Notes: generated from the letters alone by a model not told the origin. DNA of 64,000 bases from Candidatus Bathyarchaeota archaeon (GCA_026014685.1 JAOZHW010000015.1:124001-188000); one strand, 5' to 3'; shown: positions 1 to 8,199, counted from the first letter of the stretch. Made by a program: numbers and translations.

Positions 1-525
1 TCCTTATTAAATAAACTAATTAAACCCATTCTTTAGTACAGGATAGATAAATAGGTATCCCAATAGACAAGACACCGATAACTATGGAAATCCGCTTAAT
101 CTGGTCTTTTCTAGGCGGTCTTGAAAGCTCTATTCACAACAACCAACGGTTTGTGTGGGCGACTGCGTTTTGGCTTCGGTGGGCTTAAGCGGTTGAGGGG
201 GTTGTGGATGATTTCGCCTGCAGTTTGGCTTAGTGAGAAGCGGTTTGAAGTTGAGGTCCATTGCGTTTTTTTCTAATGCCCCACTTATGGAACTAAAAGT
301 TCAACTTAAAGTTCAAAAACAAAAGTCAACATTGAAAACCACGCGACGTCTCAGCATCTACCTCCCCTCCCTTATATAAAGCAAAACCCTTAGACGTTGA
401 TCTTCTGTCACTAACCTATGCTTTTTCGATCTGTTGATTCAGTTTGGTTTTGATTAGAAAGTTTTCGGGGTGGAATTTAGGAAACCTTAAAACGAGTCAA
501 ACCCGTTCTATTAAAGTAGGATTTT
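1..525. other. Gene-free 5' segment with two repeat elements
   Basis: I see no convincing coding sequence here. The stretch holds one copy of a 46-bp dispersed repeat (337-382), listed separately, and a segment at about 125-215 that resembles 30050-30150: both have a CACAACAACCA block followed about 60 bases later by a block reading roughly AGCGGTTG..GGTTGTGGAT. In one frame both copies read like a short Trp-rich membrane segment, but the copy here has a stop in it. The last 40 bases are the leader of the metalloprotease gene. Confidence 0.5.
337..382 (+). repeat. 46-bp dispersed repeat, copy 1
   Basis: Begins AACCACGCGACGTCTCAGC and ends CTCCCTTATATAAAGC. It matches copies at 15229-15275, 37815-37860 (inverted) and 51465-51511, while the flanks are unrelated. 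The element has a small dyad (GACG..CRTC), then a C-rich tract, then a TATA-like box, so it may be a mobile or duplicated promoter. It points towards the metalloprotease gene that starts about 140 bases downstream. Confidence 0.75.
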
Positions 526-1434
526 ATGAAGTTTTCAGCGATTATGTTAGCGTTTATTCTTTGTTTGGCTGCTTGCTTTAGCGGTGATGTTGCGGTTGGG
601 CAGGATGGGGATACATATTCTCTGCAGCTTCAAGGCTACGTTTGGAACCACTCGACGCTGTCAGCGCTGGTTGTAACTACAGAGAATGAATCGTGGTGGA
701 ACCCATCCTACGTCAACGACACACTTCGAGCGGTCGGGCAATGGAACAACGCCCTCGAAGCGTACGCGGGCAACTACACCGATTACGCTTACCTTGCGAA
801 CCTAAAAATCAACCCGCGTGTCTCCAGTGAAATTCGACCCGGCTACGACCTCTACATTTCATGGGTTGAATCCTCGATAAGCAATATGTCTGATGAGGTG
901 GGGTTGGCTCAGACTTTTATCCGCGGCGACAACACCATAATAAACTGCACCATAACTCTTGCCGCTAAAACCAATCACGGTGTCGCCCTCAGCGCTACAG
1001 ATATGCAGAATATCGCGTTACATGAGGTGGGACATGGATTAGGGCTGGGTCACAGCAACTATACAGGCGATTTGATGTATTCACTGTACCGTTTGGGTGA
1101 TTCGCCAGTTGCAGTTTCAACTTTGAACGTCTATGGCGTGGCGGCTGTTTTCGGGTGGATGCCTAACCCGTCGGGGTTTTTGCCCATCAGCGGCTGGTTC
1201 AAGCAGAACTCGGTTTCTTTGTCGGCTCAAAATTATGGTTACTTGTGGGTGGCGCCAGAGAATTCTCCGCCGCAGTCATTAGCTGATAATGTTGTGGTTC
1301 AGTTTTTGGTTTTGATGTGGGGGCTTTTGTTGCATCCTGAAATCGGGTTACCCGTGGTTGGTTTAATTTTGCTTTTTGTTGTTTTAGTCCTTATTCCAAG
1401 AAAAAGGAAGCCGACCGTTAAGGTTGACTCATGA
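526..1434 (+). CDS. Membrane-anchored matrixin-like zinc metalloprotease
   Basis: A 302-residue exported metalloprotease. Residues 1-25 look like a signal peptide. The extended zinc site HEVGHGLGLGH is at residues 166-176, with His166, His170 and His176 as ligands and Glu167 as catalytic base, followed by a Met-turn-like DLMY near 182-185; this is the metzincin (matrixin/M10-like) pattern. A hydrophobic segment near 258-290 followed by RKRK should anchor the C-terminus, leaving the catalytic domain outside the cell. No separate propeptide with a cysteine switch is evident. It stands alone, convergent with the MBL gene, whose 3' end overlaps it by 17 bases. The substrate is unknown. The family call is secure, the biological role is not. 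Confidence 0.85.
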   Translation: MKFSAIMLAFILCLAACFSGDVAVGQDGDTYSLQLQGYVWNHSTLSALVVTTENESWWNPSYVNDTLRAVGQWNNALEAYAGNYTDYAYLANLKINPRVSSEIRPGYDLYISWVESSISNMSDEVGLAQTFIRGDNTIINCTITLAAKTNHGVALSATDMQNIALHEVGHGLGLGHSNYTGDLMYSLYRLGDSPVAVSTLNVYGVAAVFGWMPNPSGFLPISGWFKQNSVSLSAQNYGYLWVAPENSPPQSLADNVVVQFLVLMWGLLLHPEIGLPVVGLILLFVVLVLIPRKRKPTVKVDS

Positions 1435-2032
1435 ATTCGATGAATTCGCTTTGGGTTCGTGGTTTTAGGACGTAGTTGGTTTTTCTTTCTTTGCCGATGG
1501 TCGAGAAAGGCATTCGACCGTAGTCGTGTCCAGGGTATACCTCGATTGAATCGTCGAGTTTTAAAAGTTTGTTAAAAAGGCTGTCGTAAAGATTTTTTGC
1601 ATTTCCGCCTGGCAAGTCGGTTCTGCCGCATTCGCCAACGAAAAGTGTGTCACCAGTTAAGAGTTTCTCGTTGGCTATTAGCAGGCAGATGCTGTCTGGG
1701 GTGTGGCCGGGGGTATGGATGATTTTTATTGGGATTTTGCCGACGGTTAAGGTGTCGCCGTCTTCGACTTTTAGGTCGCTGTCCAGTTTTGTTTGTTTAT
1801 GGGCAACTGTTTGGGCGGCAAAGAGGGCTTTTAATTCGGTGTTGCCTGCGGTGTGGTCTGAGTGCCCATGGGTGTTGATTATGTATTTTAGTTTCAGGTT
1901 TTGGGTTTTTATGGTTTTGATTATTTCAGAGGCGTTATAGCTGGGGTCAACGACTGCGGTTTCTTTGGTTTCTGTATCAGCTATGAGGTATGAGAAGTTG
2001 TCGCCGTGTAGTTGGATTTGCCTAAAATACAT
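1418..2032 (-). CDS. MBL-fold metallo-hydrolase (glyoxalase II-like)
   Basis: A 204-residue metallo-beta-lactamase fold protein. The dinuclear metal motif THGHSDH lies at residues 54-60 (His55, His57, Asp59, His60); later ligands fit HTPGHTPDS near 108-116, the GDTLF segment and YPGHDYG near the C-terminus. The length and motif set match the short glyoxalase II/persulfide dioxygenase-like group without a rhodanese domain. It probably hydrolyses a thioester or oxidises a persulfide in the cytoplasm, but the motifs do not decide between them. It sits 4 bases downstream of the HD-domain gene at the 3' end of the leftward run that starts with the NHEJ genes. Confidence 0.85.
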   Translation of the reverse strand: MYFRQIQLHGDNFSYLIADTETKETAVVDPSYNASEIIKTIKTQNLKLKYIINTHGHSDHTAGNTELKALFAAQTVAHKQTKLDSDLKVEDGDTLTVGKIPIKIIHTPGHTPDSICLLIANEKLLTGDTLFVGECGRTDLPGGNAKNLYDSLFNKLLKLDDSIEVYPGHDYGRMPFSTIGKERKTNYVLKPRTQSEFIEFMSQP

Positions 2033-2036
2033 GAAG

Positions 2037-2522
2037 TCACCGCTGCTCTTTCTGTCTCTGCGTCAGCCAGCTTTTTGCCAGTTCCTGCCCTTTTTTTGAA
2101 TAAATCAGCGATACGATTTTGTTCCAGTTGAAGCCTTCGCGGGCGTTGTAGTAGGGGTATTCTTGGGGGGTGAGCATGACGAGTTTGTCGGCGTCGTAGA
2201 GGGCGAGGAAGGGTTCGGAGGGGTTGTCGGGGTGGTCGTGGTGGGTGGCGATGATTTGGCAGACTTGTTTGATGAATGTGTCTGGGCAGTTTAGTTGTTT
2301 TAGGAGTTGGGTGGCGATTTGGGGGCCTTTTTCGTATTGGTCTTTGATTGTGCAGCCGCCGATGTCGTGGAGGATGATGGAGGCGTAGGTTAAGTCTTGG
2401 AGTTCGGGTTTTACTGGGAAGTTTTGTTTTGCGATCTCAAAAACCCGTTGTGTATGTGATACTCCGAAGTCGTTGTTCTCCAAGATAGGTGTTGCTAGCT
2501 GCCAAAGTTTGTTGATATCCAT
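2037..2522 (-). CDS. HD-domain hydrolase
   Basis: A 161-residue protein with the HD metal-dependent phosphohydrolase signature: His23 in VSHTQRV, His52-Asp53 in LHDIGG, a THHDHP segment near residues 91-96 and a later DADKL supplying the final Asp. The size fits single-domain HD hydrolases such as small nucleotidases. The substrate cannot be read from the sequence. It lies between the DUF72 gene (24 bases upstream) and the MBL gene (4 bases downstream), so it is probably co-transcribed with them; a direct link to end joining is only positional. Confidence 0.8.
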   Translation of the reverse strand: MDINKLWQLATPILENNDFGVSHTQRVFEIAKQNFPVKPELQDLTYASIILHDIGGCTIKDQYEKGPQIATQLLKQLNCPDTFIKQVCQIIATHHDHPDNPSEPFLALYDADKLVMLTPQEYPYYNAREGFNWNKIVSLIYSKKGQELAKSWLTQRQKEQR

Positions 2523-2545
2523 ATTTTCACTGTCTTAGTTGATTT

Positions 2546-3337
2546 TTAGAAGTAACTGGATAAAAGCTGTTTCGCTTCATCGCCAGCTTTAGGTTGCGTA
2601 TCGATCAGTGCAGAAAGTGTTGATATGTCTTTTGGCGGGAAGCCTGAGTAGTATTTTGCGAAGTAGCCAAAAACCTCTGTTTTGCTTAAAAATGGCTTGA
2701 GTTTTTCAGCCCACAGGGTTAAGTCAGCAGTTTTGTCGATCTCGAGTTTGCCCAATGTGCCGTTAACGGTTTGTCGAGTGCCTTCCCAGCGTATATACAG
2801 AAAAGCGCCAGTCACTTCTCTGACCTCAGCCATGATGGCGTTGTCTGCCCATGCCAAAGCGACTCCGTTCTCACGTAGCAAACTGTAAAATTCGGGGGTT
2901 AACCAGCTTTTGTTTCTGACTTCAACTACGTAGCGATGATTTTTGGGCAGTTTTTGAATATAATCGGCTAAATCGGCGAAGTGCTGTGCAGTGAATGTTG
3001 GCGGGAATTGAAGAAGGAGCGGGCCAATTTTTTGCTCTAAAAATGCAACGCGGTTTAGGAAGGTTTCTGTTTCGGGTTGGCAGTTTTTGAGCATTTTGAT
3101 ATGGGTTATAAGCTGGGGAAATTTGAGTGCAAACAGGAAATCCTCGGGGGTCTGGGCTGCCCAGTTTTGGATTGTTTGCTGGGTTGGGATGCGGTAGAAT
3201 GTGCTGTCAACTTCTACCGTGTTGAATTGGTTAGCGTAGTAGGAGAGGTAGTCTTTGGAGGCTGTTTTGGCGGGGTAAAAGTTGCCCTTCCAAAAGTTGT
3301 AGCTCCAGCCAATCGTGCCCAGATGCAGCTTAGGCAT
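2546..3337 (-). CDS. DUF72 family protein (YecE-like TIM barrel)
   Basis: 263 residues of the DUF72 family, recognised by the N-terminal GTIGWSYNFWKGNFYP, the VEVDSTFYR block, the LLLQFPP block, the YVVEVRNKSW block and a terminal YFAKYYSG-type segment. Members are predicted TIM barrels with no agreed biochemical role; some bacterial members are linked to DNA damage or Fe-S contexts only by neighbourhood. The gene start overlaps the ligase stop by 8 bases, which implies translational coupling with the NHEJ genes and makes this a candidate accessory factor. Confidence 0.85.
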   Translation of the reverse strand: MPKLHLGTIGWSYNFWKGNFYPAKTASKDYLSYYANQFNTVEVDSTFYRIPTQQTIQNWAAQTPEDFLFALKFPQLITHIKMLKNCQPETETFLNRVAFLEQKIGPLLLQFPPTFTAQHFADLADYIQKLPKNHRYVVEVRNKSWLTPEFYSLLRENGVALAWADNAIMAEVREVTGAFLYIRWEGTRQTVNGTLGKLEIDKTADLTLWAEKLKPFLSKTEVFGYFAKYYSGFPPKDISTLSALIDTQPKAGDEAKQLLSSYF

Positions 3338-4796
3338 GGCTGTCTTTTCCCTTCAGCAGCAACCAATTCTTTTGGTCCTCGGATGTTTTGAGACGAACCA
3401 GAACATAGCGGCCTTCAAGACGCTGACCGTGCAGGTTGACTTCGATTTTGTCTTTCTCCCAAAGCTTTACGTCAAAGTGGCCTTTGTCCCAGATTTTCAC
3501 TGTCCCCGCCCCGTATTGCCCCTTTGGGATTTCACCCTCAAAACTGGCGTATTCGTAAGGGTGGTCCTCGGTTTCTACAGCGAGGTGACGTACGTTGCTG
3601 GTTTGGGGGATGCCTTTAGGAACCGCCCAACTTTTCAAGACGCCGTCTTTTTCGAGTCGGAGGTCCCAGTGAAGTTGGCGCGCGTGGTGTTCTTGGATGA
3701 CGTAGATTTGGGGTTCTTTGGTTTTGTTGGTTCCTTTGGGTTCGGGGGTTTGTTGGAAATTGCGTTTTGATGTGTATTCGGAGAGTTTTTCTTCTGTGGG
3801 TGGTTGGGGTTTGGGGGTTTCTGCTGTTTGTGTTGTGGGTTGTGTGGGTGTTAGTTGGTCGAGGGTGCATTGTTCGGGTGGTTTGTCTTCTCTTAATCTT
3901 TTGAAACGTGCCATTCTTAGTTTTCCATCCTTTGTTACAACTTGATAGGCGACTTCACAGACGAGTTTGGGCTCCAGCCAAGTGACTACGTCGCCTTTTT
4001 CAGGCTCAAAAGGCGCAGCATCCGTGGTTATTTTCTGGAATTTAGCCATTAAGGTGCGGAGTGTTTGTTCGGTGAAGCCTGTGCCCACTTTGCCCACATA
4101 AACAGGCTGCTTGCTCTTGTCGTAGAGCCCCAACAGCAAAGCGCCAAACGTTTGCTGCCGCACGTTTTCACCTCGGGTGTAACCAAAGATGATGCAGTCA
4201 CAGGTTTTTAGCTTCTTTATCTTTAGCCAACTACCTGTGCGTAAACCTTCCTCGTATCGGCTGTCCTTGCGTTTCGCGACAACCCCCTCCAGCCCCTTCT
4301 CCAAAATCAGCCCAAAGTAGGCTTCCCCTTTTTCTTCGATGTAGTCGCAGAGAAGCACGTTTGAGCCTTCTTTTAGCGCGTCTTTGAGGATAGCTTTGCG
4401 CTCCATCAAGGGCAAGTCCAAAAGCGGCTCACCGCCCTTTTCTAGAATATCAAAAACTACGTAGACCGCTGGTGCGCGTTGCATTTGCCGCTGGATTTCA
4501 CCCGCCGAAACTGCTTGTCCACGTTTGAGAAGCGCTTGGAAGTCAGGTACACCCTGCTGCATCACGACGATTTCGCCGTCCACCACGATGTCTCTGCCCA
4601 AGCTTGTCAATTGCTGCAGTTCAGGGAAATTCTGCTTCAGTTCTTTACCGTTGCGGCTCCGCAAACTAAACGGCTCCTCCACATAGGCGATGGCGCGGAA
4701 ACCGTCCCATTTAATTTCGAAAATCCACTCAGCGTCGGTGAAGGCTTTCTGCGTGTCGAGTGCAAGCATGGGGCGGTAGAGGCGGCTGCGGGTCAT
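3330..4796 (-). CDS. ligD: NHEJ ATP-dependent DNA ligase with C-terminal 3'-phosphoesterase domain
   Basis: 488 residues. Residues 1 to about 315 form a LigD-type ATP-dependent ligase: motif I EIKWDGFR with Lys29 as the adenylated nucleophile, a VVDGEIV motif, EGVVAKRKDS (motif IV) and SWLKIKK (motif V). A Pro/Thr/Glu-rich linker leads to residues 364-488, a LigD phosphoesterase domain with EHHARQLHWDLRLE and TEDHPYEY, containing the His, Asp and Arg residues known for 3'-end trimming in this family. The order Lig-PE differs from bacterial Pol-PE-Lig and PE-Lig-Pol fusions. The start overlaps the Ku stop (4 bases). It should heal and seal DNA double-strand breaks together with Ku and the polymerase. 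Confidence 0.93.
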   Translation of the reverse strand: MTRSRLYRPMLALDTQKAFTDAEWIFEIKWDGFRAIAYVEEPFSLRSRNGKELKQNFPELQQLTSLGRDIVVDGEIVVMQQGVPDFQALLKRGQAVSAGEIQRQMQRAPAVYVVFDILEKGGEPLLDLPLMERKAILKDALKEGSNVLLCDYIEEKGEAYFGLILEKGLEGVVAKRKDSRYEEGLRTGSWLKIKKLKTCDCIIFGYTRGENVRQQTFGALLLGLYDKSKQPVYVGKVGTGFTEQTLRTLMAKFQKITTDAAPFEPEKGDVVTWLEPKLVCEVAYQVVTKDGKLRMARFKRLREDKPPEQCTLDQLTPTQPTTQTAETPKPQPPTEEKLSEYTSKRNFQQTPEPKGTNKTKEPQIYVIQEHHARQLHWDLRLEKDGVLKSWAVPKGIPQTSNVRHLAVETEDHPYEYASFEGEIPKGQYGAGTVKIWDKGHFDVKLWEKDKIEVNLHGQRLEGRYVLVRLKTSEDQKNWLLLKGKDSHA

Positions 4797-5620
4797 TTCT
4801 TTTCCAGCTGCTTTAGGGTCTCACGCAGGGCAACCATGAGGTTTTTGGCTTCGACTTCGGGAGCTTTTTCAACTGTGATTTTTTCGCCTTTCATTTTCTG
4901 CTCCACCAGTTTCTGGACGCGCTGCATGTAGGTGTCTTCGAATTCGGCTATGTCGAAGTCGCCTGAGAGGTCTTTGACGATTTTTACTGCCAAGTCCAAT
5001 TCAGATTTCTCTGGTTCAGGCAGCTTTCCCAATTTTTCGAAATCCCGTGGGTCAACCACATCGTAAGCGTAGCGCAGAGTCGTCAGCACCAACGCCCCTT
5101 TGTAAGTGTGCAACAGTGCAGGGTACTCTTTGGTGCGCAGCGTTATGCGTGCAGCGCCTGCTTTATTGGTTTTCTCAAGCGCTTTTAGCAACAGGCTGTA
5201 GGCGTCTTTGCTTTTGTCAGGCAAAAGTGCGTAGGTGCGGTCGAAGTAGATGGGGTCAACGGAGAAGTAATCGACGAATTTGCTTATGCGGATGCGTTTG
5301 CCAGATTCAGGCCGCACAGCATCAAGCTCTGCTTTTTCGAAGGTTATGTATTCGTTTTTGGCGACTTCGTAACCGCGGACAACCTCATTCCAAGGCACGA
5401 TTTGGTCATCTTTGGTGCACATTTTCACGTACTTAAGTGGGTGTCCATCCTTTTTATGTAGAAAATGGAAAGCTACGCCTTTATCGTAAATCATCGAGTA
5501 CAATTTTACGGGAACATTGACCAGTCCAATGGTTATTGAGCCTGACCATATTGAGCGGCTGGGCGCGGCGGCGCTGGATTTCTCAGTTTGGGTCGCCTCG
5601 AGGTTTTCTTGCTCAGTCAT
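4793..5620 (-). CDS. ku: Ku DNA end-binding protein
   Basis: A 275-residue prokaryotic-type Ku. The N-terminal SIWSGSITIGLVNVPVKLY is diagnostic, followed by VVRGYEVAKNEYI, the SVDPIYFDRTY strand region and ARITLRTKEYPALL of the ring-forming core. It is a homodimeric ring that threads onto broken DNA ends and recruits LigD activities. The length fits the minimal bacterial form, with a short Lys-rich C-terminal tail. The gene sits between the polymerase gene (3 bases upstream) and the ligase gene (4-base overlap), a tight operon. Ku is rare in archaea; Methanocella is the characterised case. Confidence 0.95.
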   Translation of the reverse strand: MTEQENLEATQTEKSSAAAPSRSIWSGSITIGLVNVPVKLYSMIYDKGVAFHFLHKKDGHPLKYVKMCTKDDQIVPWNEVVRGYEVAKNEYITFEKAELDAVRPESGKRIRISKFVDYFSVDPIYFDRTYALLPDKSKDAYSLLLKALEKTNKAGAARITLRTKEYPALLHTYKGALVLTTLRYAYDVVDPRDFEKLGKLPEPEKSELDLAVKIVKDLSGDFDIAEFEDTYMQRVQKLVEQKMKGEKITVEKAPEVEAKNLMVALRETLKQLEKK

Positions 5621-5623
5621 ACC

Positions 5624-6502
5624 TTAAATCTCCAGTTGATGTCTCTTTTGAAAAAGGTCTCTCCACGGATCCGCCCTGCGTTGGGGGACACTAAAGATGG
5701 TGTAGTCCGCTGGATTTAGCCCTTTCTTAACTTCACTCCACTCCAAGGGGGTTGAGGCTGAAGCGTTGGGTGTGGGGCGGAGACTGTAGGGGATAACCAT
5801 GGTGCGCATAGGCGAATTCTGCAGATAATCCGCAAAAACTTTGCCAGGTTTCTTGGTGTCCTTGAATTCAGAGACTACCAAGCTGTTTTCTTTGGCGAGT
5901 TCGACGCCGATTTTATGCACAAATGCCCGTGCCTGCTCAAAACTGTAACGCGGCTCAATAGGGATAACGACATGCAGCCCTTTTTTGCCCGAGGTTTTAA
6001 CGAAAGCCGATAGACCCATACCGTTAAGTTTGTCTTTTAGTTGCAGGGCGACTTCGGCGGCGTCGCTGAGGGTGGCGGGTGGTTCAGGGTCCAAGTCGAA
6101 GAAGAGCAAGTCAGGCTTGTCTATGTCTGTGGTGGTGGAGAAGGGCATGTGGATTTCCAGCGCCGCCATGTTCGCCAGCCAAATTAGGGTGTCAAGGTCG
6201 TTGCAGACGATGTAGCGGACATCCCGTTTCGAAGTCGATGAGTAGATGGGGTAGAGTTGGACCCAGCGGGGGGTGCCTTCGGGCGCGTTTTTTTCGTAGA
6301 AGCTGCTTTCTCCGTTTATACCGTCGGGGTAGCGGGTTAAGACGAGGGGGCGGTTGGCGATGACGGGGAGAATTTTGGGTGCCATGCGAATGTAGTACTC
6401 GATGACCATGGCTTTAGTGACTTTAGCTTCGGGGTAGAAGACCTTGTCCAAGTTTTTTAGCTCTACCTTCGTTAACTGTTTTAACTCGTCAAGGTCTTCC
6501 AT
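5624..6502 (-). CDS. LigD-type primase-polymerase (NHEJ polymerase)
   Basis: 292 residues of the archaeo-eukaryotic primase superfamily, LigD Pol branch. Catalytic metal ligands are Asp136 and Asp138 in FFDLDPE, with a third carboxylate in VFADYLQ near residue 225; the nucleotide-binding SGKKGLHVV (His177) is intact. The N-terminal KVFYPEAKVTK and VLTRYPDGINGESSFYEKN match the LigD Pol pocket for the 5'-phosphate end. It fills and tails ends during break repair, with a ribonucleotide preference known for the family. It is first of the three NHEJ genes, 35 bases after vapC, and has a GAAAGGT-type ribosome-binding site. Confidence 0.93.
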   Translation of the reverse strand: MEDLDELKQLTKVELKNLDKVFYPEAKVTKAMVIEYYIRMAPKILPVIANRPLVLTRYPDGINGESSFYEKNAPEGTPRWVQLYPIYSSTSKRDVRYIVCNDLDTLIWLANMAALEIHMPFSTTTDIDKPDLLFFDLDPEPPATLSDAAEVALQLKDKLNGMGLSAFVKTSGKKGLHVVIPIEPRYSFEQARAFVHKIGVELAKENSLVVSEFKDTKKPGKVFADYLQNSPMRTMVIPYSLRPTPNASASTPLEWSEVKKGLNPADYTIFSVPQRRADPWRDLFQKRHQLEI

Positions 6503-6537
6503 AGCTATTACCTTTCAAAAATTACCCGCATGAATGA

Positions 6538-7047
6538 TTAATCCCGCTTTTTCGCTTTGTGCGTTTGTTTTAGGCGTGCCTCTAATTCATTTTGGTTTTT
6601 AGTTAGGTTAATGGTTTCTATTCCTGCATGGGCACTTGCTTGGACAAGTTTTTCATCCCCTGTCAATAGAGCATCAGCTTGGCTATACTGAGAACTGGCT
6701 ATTTGGAGCGCGTCAGCCTCGTAGATGTGGTGGGTCAGCAGTAGCTTCCATGTATCCAGCAACATCGGAGTTTGAATAGGAACGATTTCAAGTGTTTTTA
6801 GACGTATGAGCTTTAACAGTTCGTTGGCGAAATGTGCTAATGTTTCGTCATATTGATCTTTGGTTAGCCAGCCTCTTCGGAGTTTTTCATCAAGGACACC
6901 TAACACTTCGCCGAGGTTCCACAACGAAAAAACTATCGTCAGTTCACCTGCTTCTGCTTTTTCATATATTAAATCAGCTGCTTCGGTTCCAGGTTCGGTT
7001 AGGTATCGTTTTAGAATTGCACTTGTATCGAGGTAGAGTTTAAGCAA
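6538..7047 (-). CDS. vapC: PIN-domain toxin (VapC-like)
   Basis: A 169-residue PIN-domain ribonuclease. Acidic residues fit the PIN pattern: Asp7 in YLDTSAILKRYL, Glu near 45 in LWNLGEVLG, and Asp residues in YEADALQIA and ALLTGDEKLV. It overlaps the upstream antitoxin gene by 8 bases, the usual type II arrangement. VapC toxins cleave tRNA or rRNA when released from VapB. It is followed after 35 bases by the NHEJ polymerase gene in the same direction, so read-through could link the two units. Length slightly exceeds the typical 130-150, owing to a basic C-terminal tail. Confidence 0.85.
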   Translation of the reverse strand: MLKLYLDTSAILKRYLTEPGTEAADLIYEKAEAGELTIVFSLWNLGEVLGVLDEKLRRGWLTKDQYDETLAHFANELLKLIRLKTLEIVPIQTPMLLDTWKLLLTHHIYEADALQIASSQYSQADALLTGDEKLVQASAHAGIETINLTKNQNELEARLKQTHKAKKRD

Positions 7048-7315
7048 CCCGTTTATGCCTCATTGCGCTGATGATTTCTTCTGATGGAGGACCTTTGAGC
7101 GTGGGACGTTTTTCTCTGATTTCTTTTGATGAAGTCTCTTTTTTGGGTATTCCGAGTTTTTTGAAGGTGGATGCGATTTCGTCGTCAACAGTTTCGTTAC
7201 GGAGTATGCGTTCTACTTCGTAGCTTAGTTTTCGGAGGCTGCCGTGTTTTTTGAAGACTTGTGTTTTGAAGTTGCCCCAAACTTCGTCATCTAAATATAC
7301 TGTTACTTTAGTCAA
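7040..7315 (-). CDS. vapB: VapB-like antitoxin
   Basis: About 91 residues from a TTG start at 7315 (LTKVTVYLDDEVWGNFK). The start VTVYLDDEVW is the beta strand of a ribbon-helix-helix DNA-binding domain, followed by helices to about residue 50; the C-terminal half, rich in charged residues and ending RHKRVA, would wrap the toxin. A longer reading frame upstream exists but would begin inside the TATA/operator region, so the internal TTG is preferred. It overlaps vapC by 8 bases. A perfect palindrome at 7327-7346 is the obvious autoregulatory site. Confidence 0.78.
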   Translation of the reverse strand: MTKVTVYLDDEVWGNFKTQVFKKHGSLRKLSYEVERILRNETVDDEIASTFKKLGIPKKETSSKEIREKRPTLKGPPSEEIISAMRHKRVA

Positions 7316-7326
7316 AGACAACCACA

Positions 7327-7354
7327 CTGGTTTACTGGTAAACCAGCATATAAA
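7327..7354 (-). promoter_or_regulatory. vapBC promoter with palindromic operator
   Basis: On the minus strand a TATA box (TTTATATG, 7347-7354) is followed at once by a perfect 9-bp inverted repeat, CTGGTTTAC-TG-GTAAACCAG (7327-7346). The repeat covers the expected transcription start, about 25 bases from the TATA box, and ends about 12 bases before the vapB start. This is the expected layout for repression by a VapBC complex. The assignment is inferred from position and symmetry. Confidence 0.65.
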
Positions 7355-7570
7355 GTTGGTTAAAACACGAACATAAAAAACCCAGAAAACAAGATACAAT
7401 GTACAAATGCACTGTTTTTCATCAAAAATCGCTCTTTTTTACAGTTAACCCTATATAGGCAGCATCACATAATTAAAAATGCTGAATTAATCAAGATAAA
7501 AGGTAACTTTTCACTTACCAAGTAATCTTTTCGAGGTAATTCGCTAAAAAATGGGGGAGATATTCAAAAA

Positions 7571-8194
7571 ATGAAGCCAAAGAAGCCCACACTTGAAGAC
7601 CAACTTGCGTTTATCTCAGCGCAGCATGAAGTCTACCCAACCGAACTCTTCGACGCCCTAGTCCGATCCAAAGACGAAGGCAAAAAAACCGTCGGAGACT
7701 TAACCGTCGAATACCGAGGCAACGTAAACAACCAAGCCATTTTCCTAATAACCAAAGAAGGCAAAGTCGTAGCCCAATTCCGCGTCCCAGACCAAACCCT
7801 CAGAAGAACCGACGTCTCCTTTGACAGTTCCATGGAAACTGGTCGGGTACGTAAAGAAATAGCAAAACAAAACCCCGCACCAACGCACCTCAAAATCGAG
7901 GACCTGCGAGTCGGCATGAAAAAAATCAACGTCCTCGCCCAAGTGGTCCAAGTTGCCGAACCCTCAAAAGTGCACACCCAATTCCGCGACAACGCAGTAG
8001 TCTCAAACGCTGTAATCGAGGATGAAACAGGCAAGATTCTGCTCTGCCTCTGGGACCAACAAGTAAACACGGTACATGTAGGCGACTCGGTCGAAGTGAA
8101 GAATGCGCATGTTGCGATGTTTAAGGGTGAGAGGCAGTTGCGGTTGGGCAAAAACGGAACTGTACGCTTATTGGAAGAACCCTTAAGCAGTTAA
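7571..8194 (+). CDS. OB-fold nucleic acid-binding protein (RPA/SOSS-B-like)
   Basis: 207 residues. The C-terminal half carries a single OB fold of the replication protein A/SOSS-B type: LKIEDLRVGMKKINVLAQVV, a central VIEDETGKILLCLWDQQ strand pair and VGDSVEVKNAHVAMFKGERQLRLG. The N-terminal 95 residues (PTLEDQLAFISAQHEVYP...) are a separate domain I cannot assign. It probably binds single-stranded DNA or RNA. It is transcribed divergently from vapBC and the NHEJ operon, a suggestive but unproven repair context. ATG start; T-rich tracts follow the stop. Confidence 0.75.
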   Translation: MKPKKPTLEDQLAFISAQHEVYPTELFDALVRSKDEGKKTVGDLTVEYRGNVNNQAIFLITKEGKVVAQFRVPDQTLRRTDVSFDSSMETGRVRKEIAKQNPAPTHLKIEDLRVGMKKINVLAQVVQVAEPSKVHTQFRDNAVVSNAVIEDETGKILLCLWDQQVNTVHVGDSVEVKNAHVAMFKGERQLRLGKNGTVRLLEEPLSS

Positions 8195-8199
8195 TCCAA

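Noticed and set aside
7633-8151. A 172-codon minus-strand frame inside the OB-fold gene
   Set aside because: The plus-strand gene has family motifs and a good start; the antisense frame has none and is a shadow.
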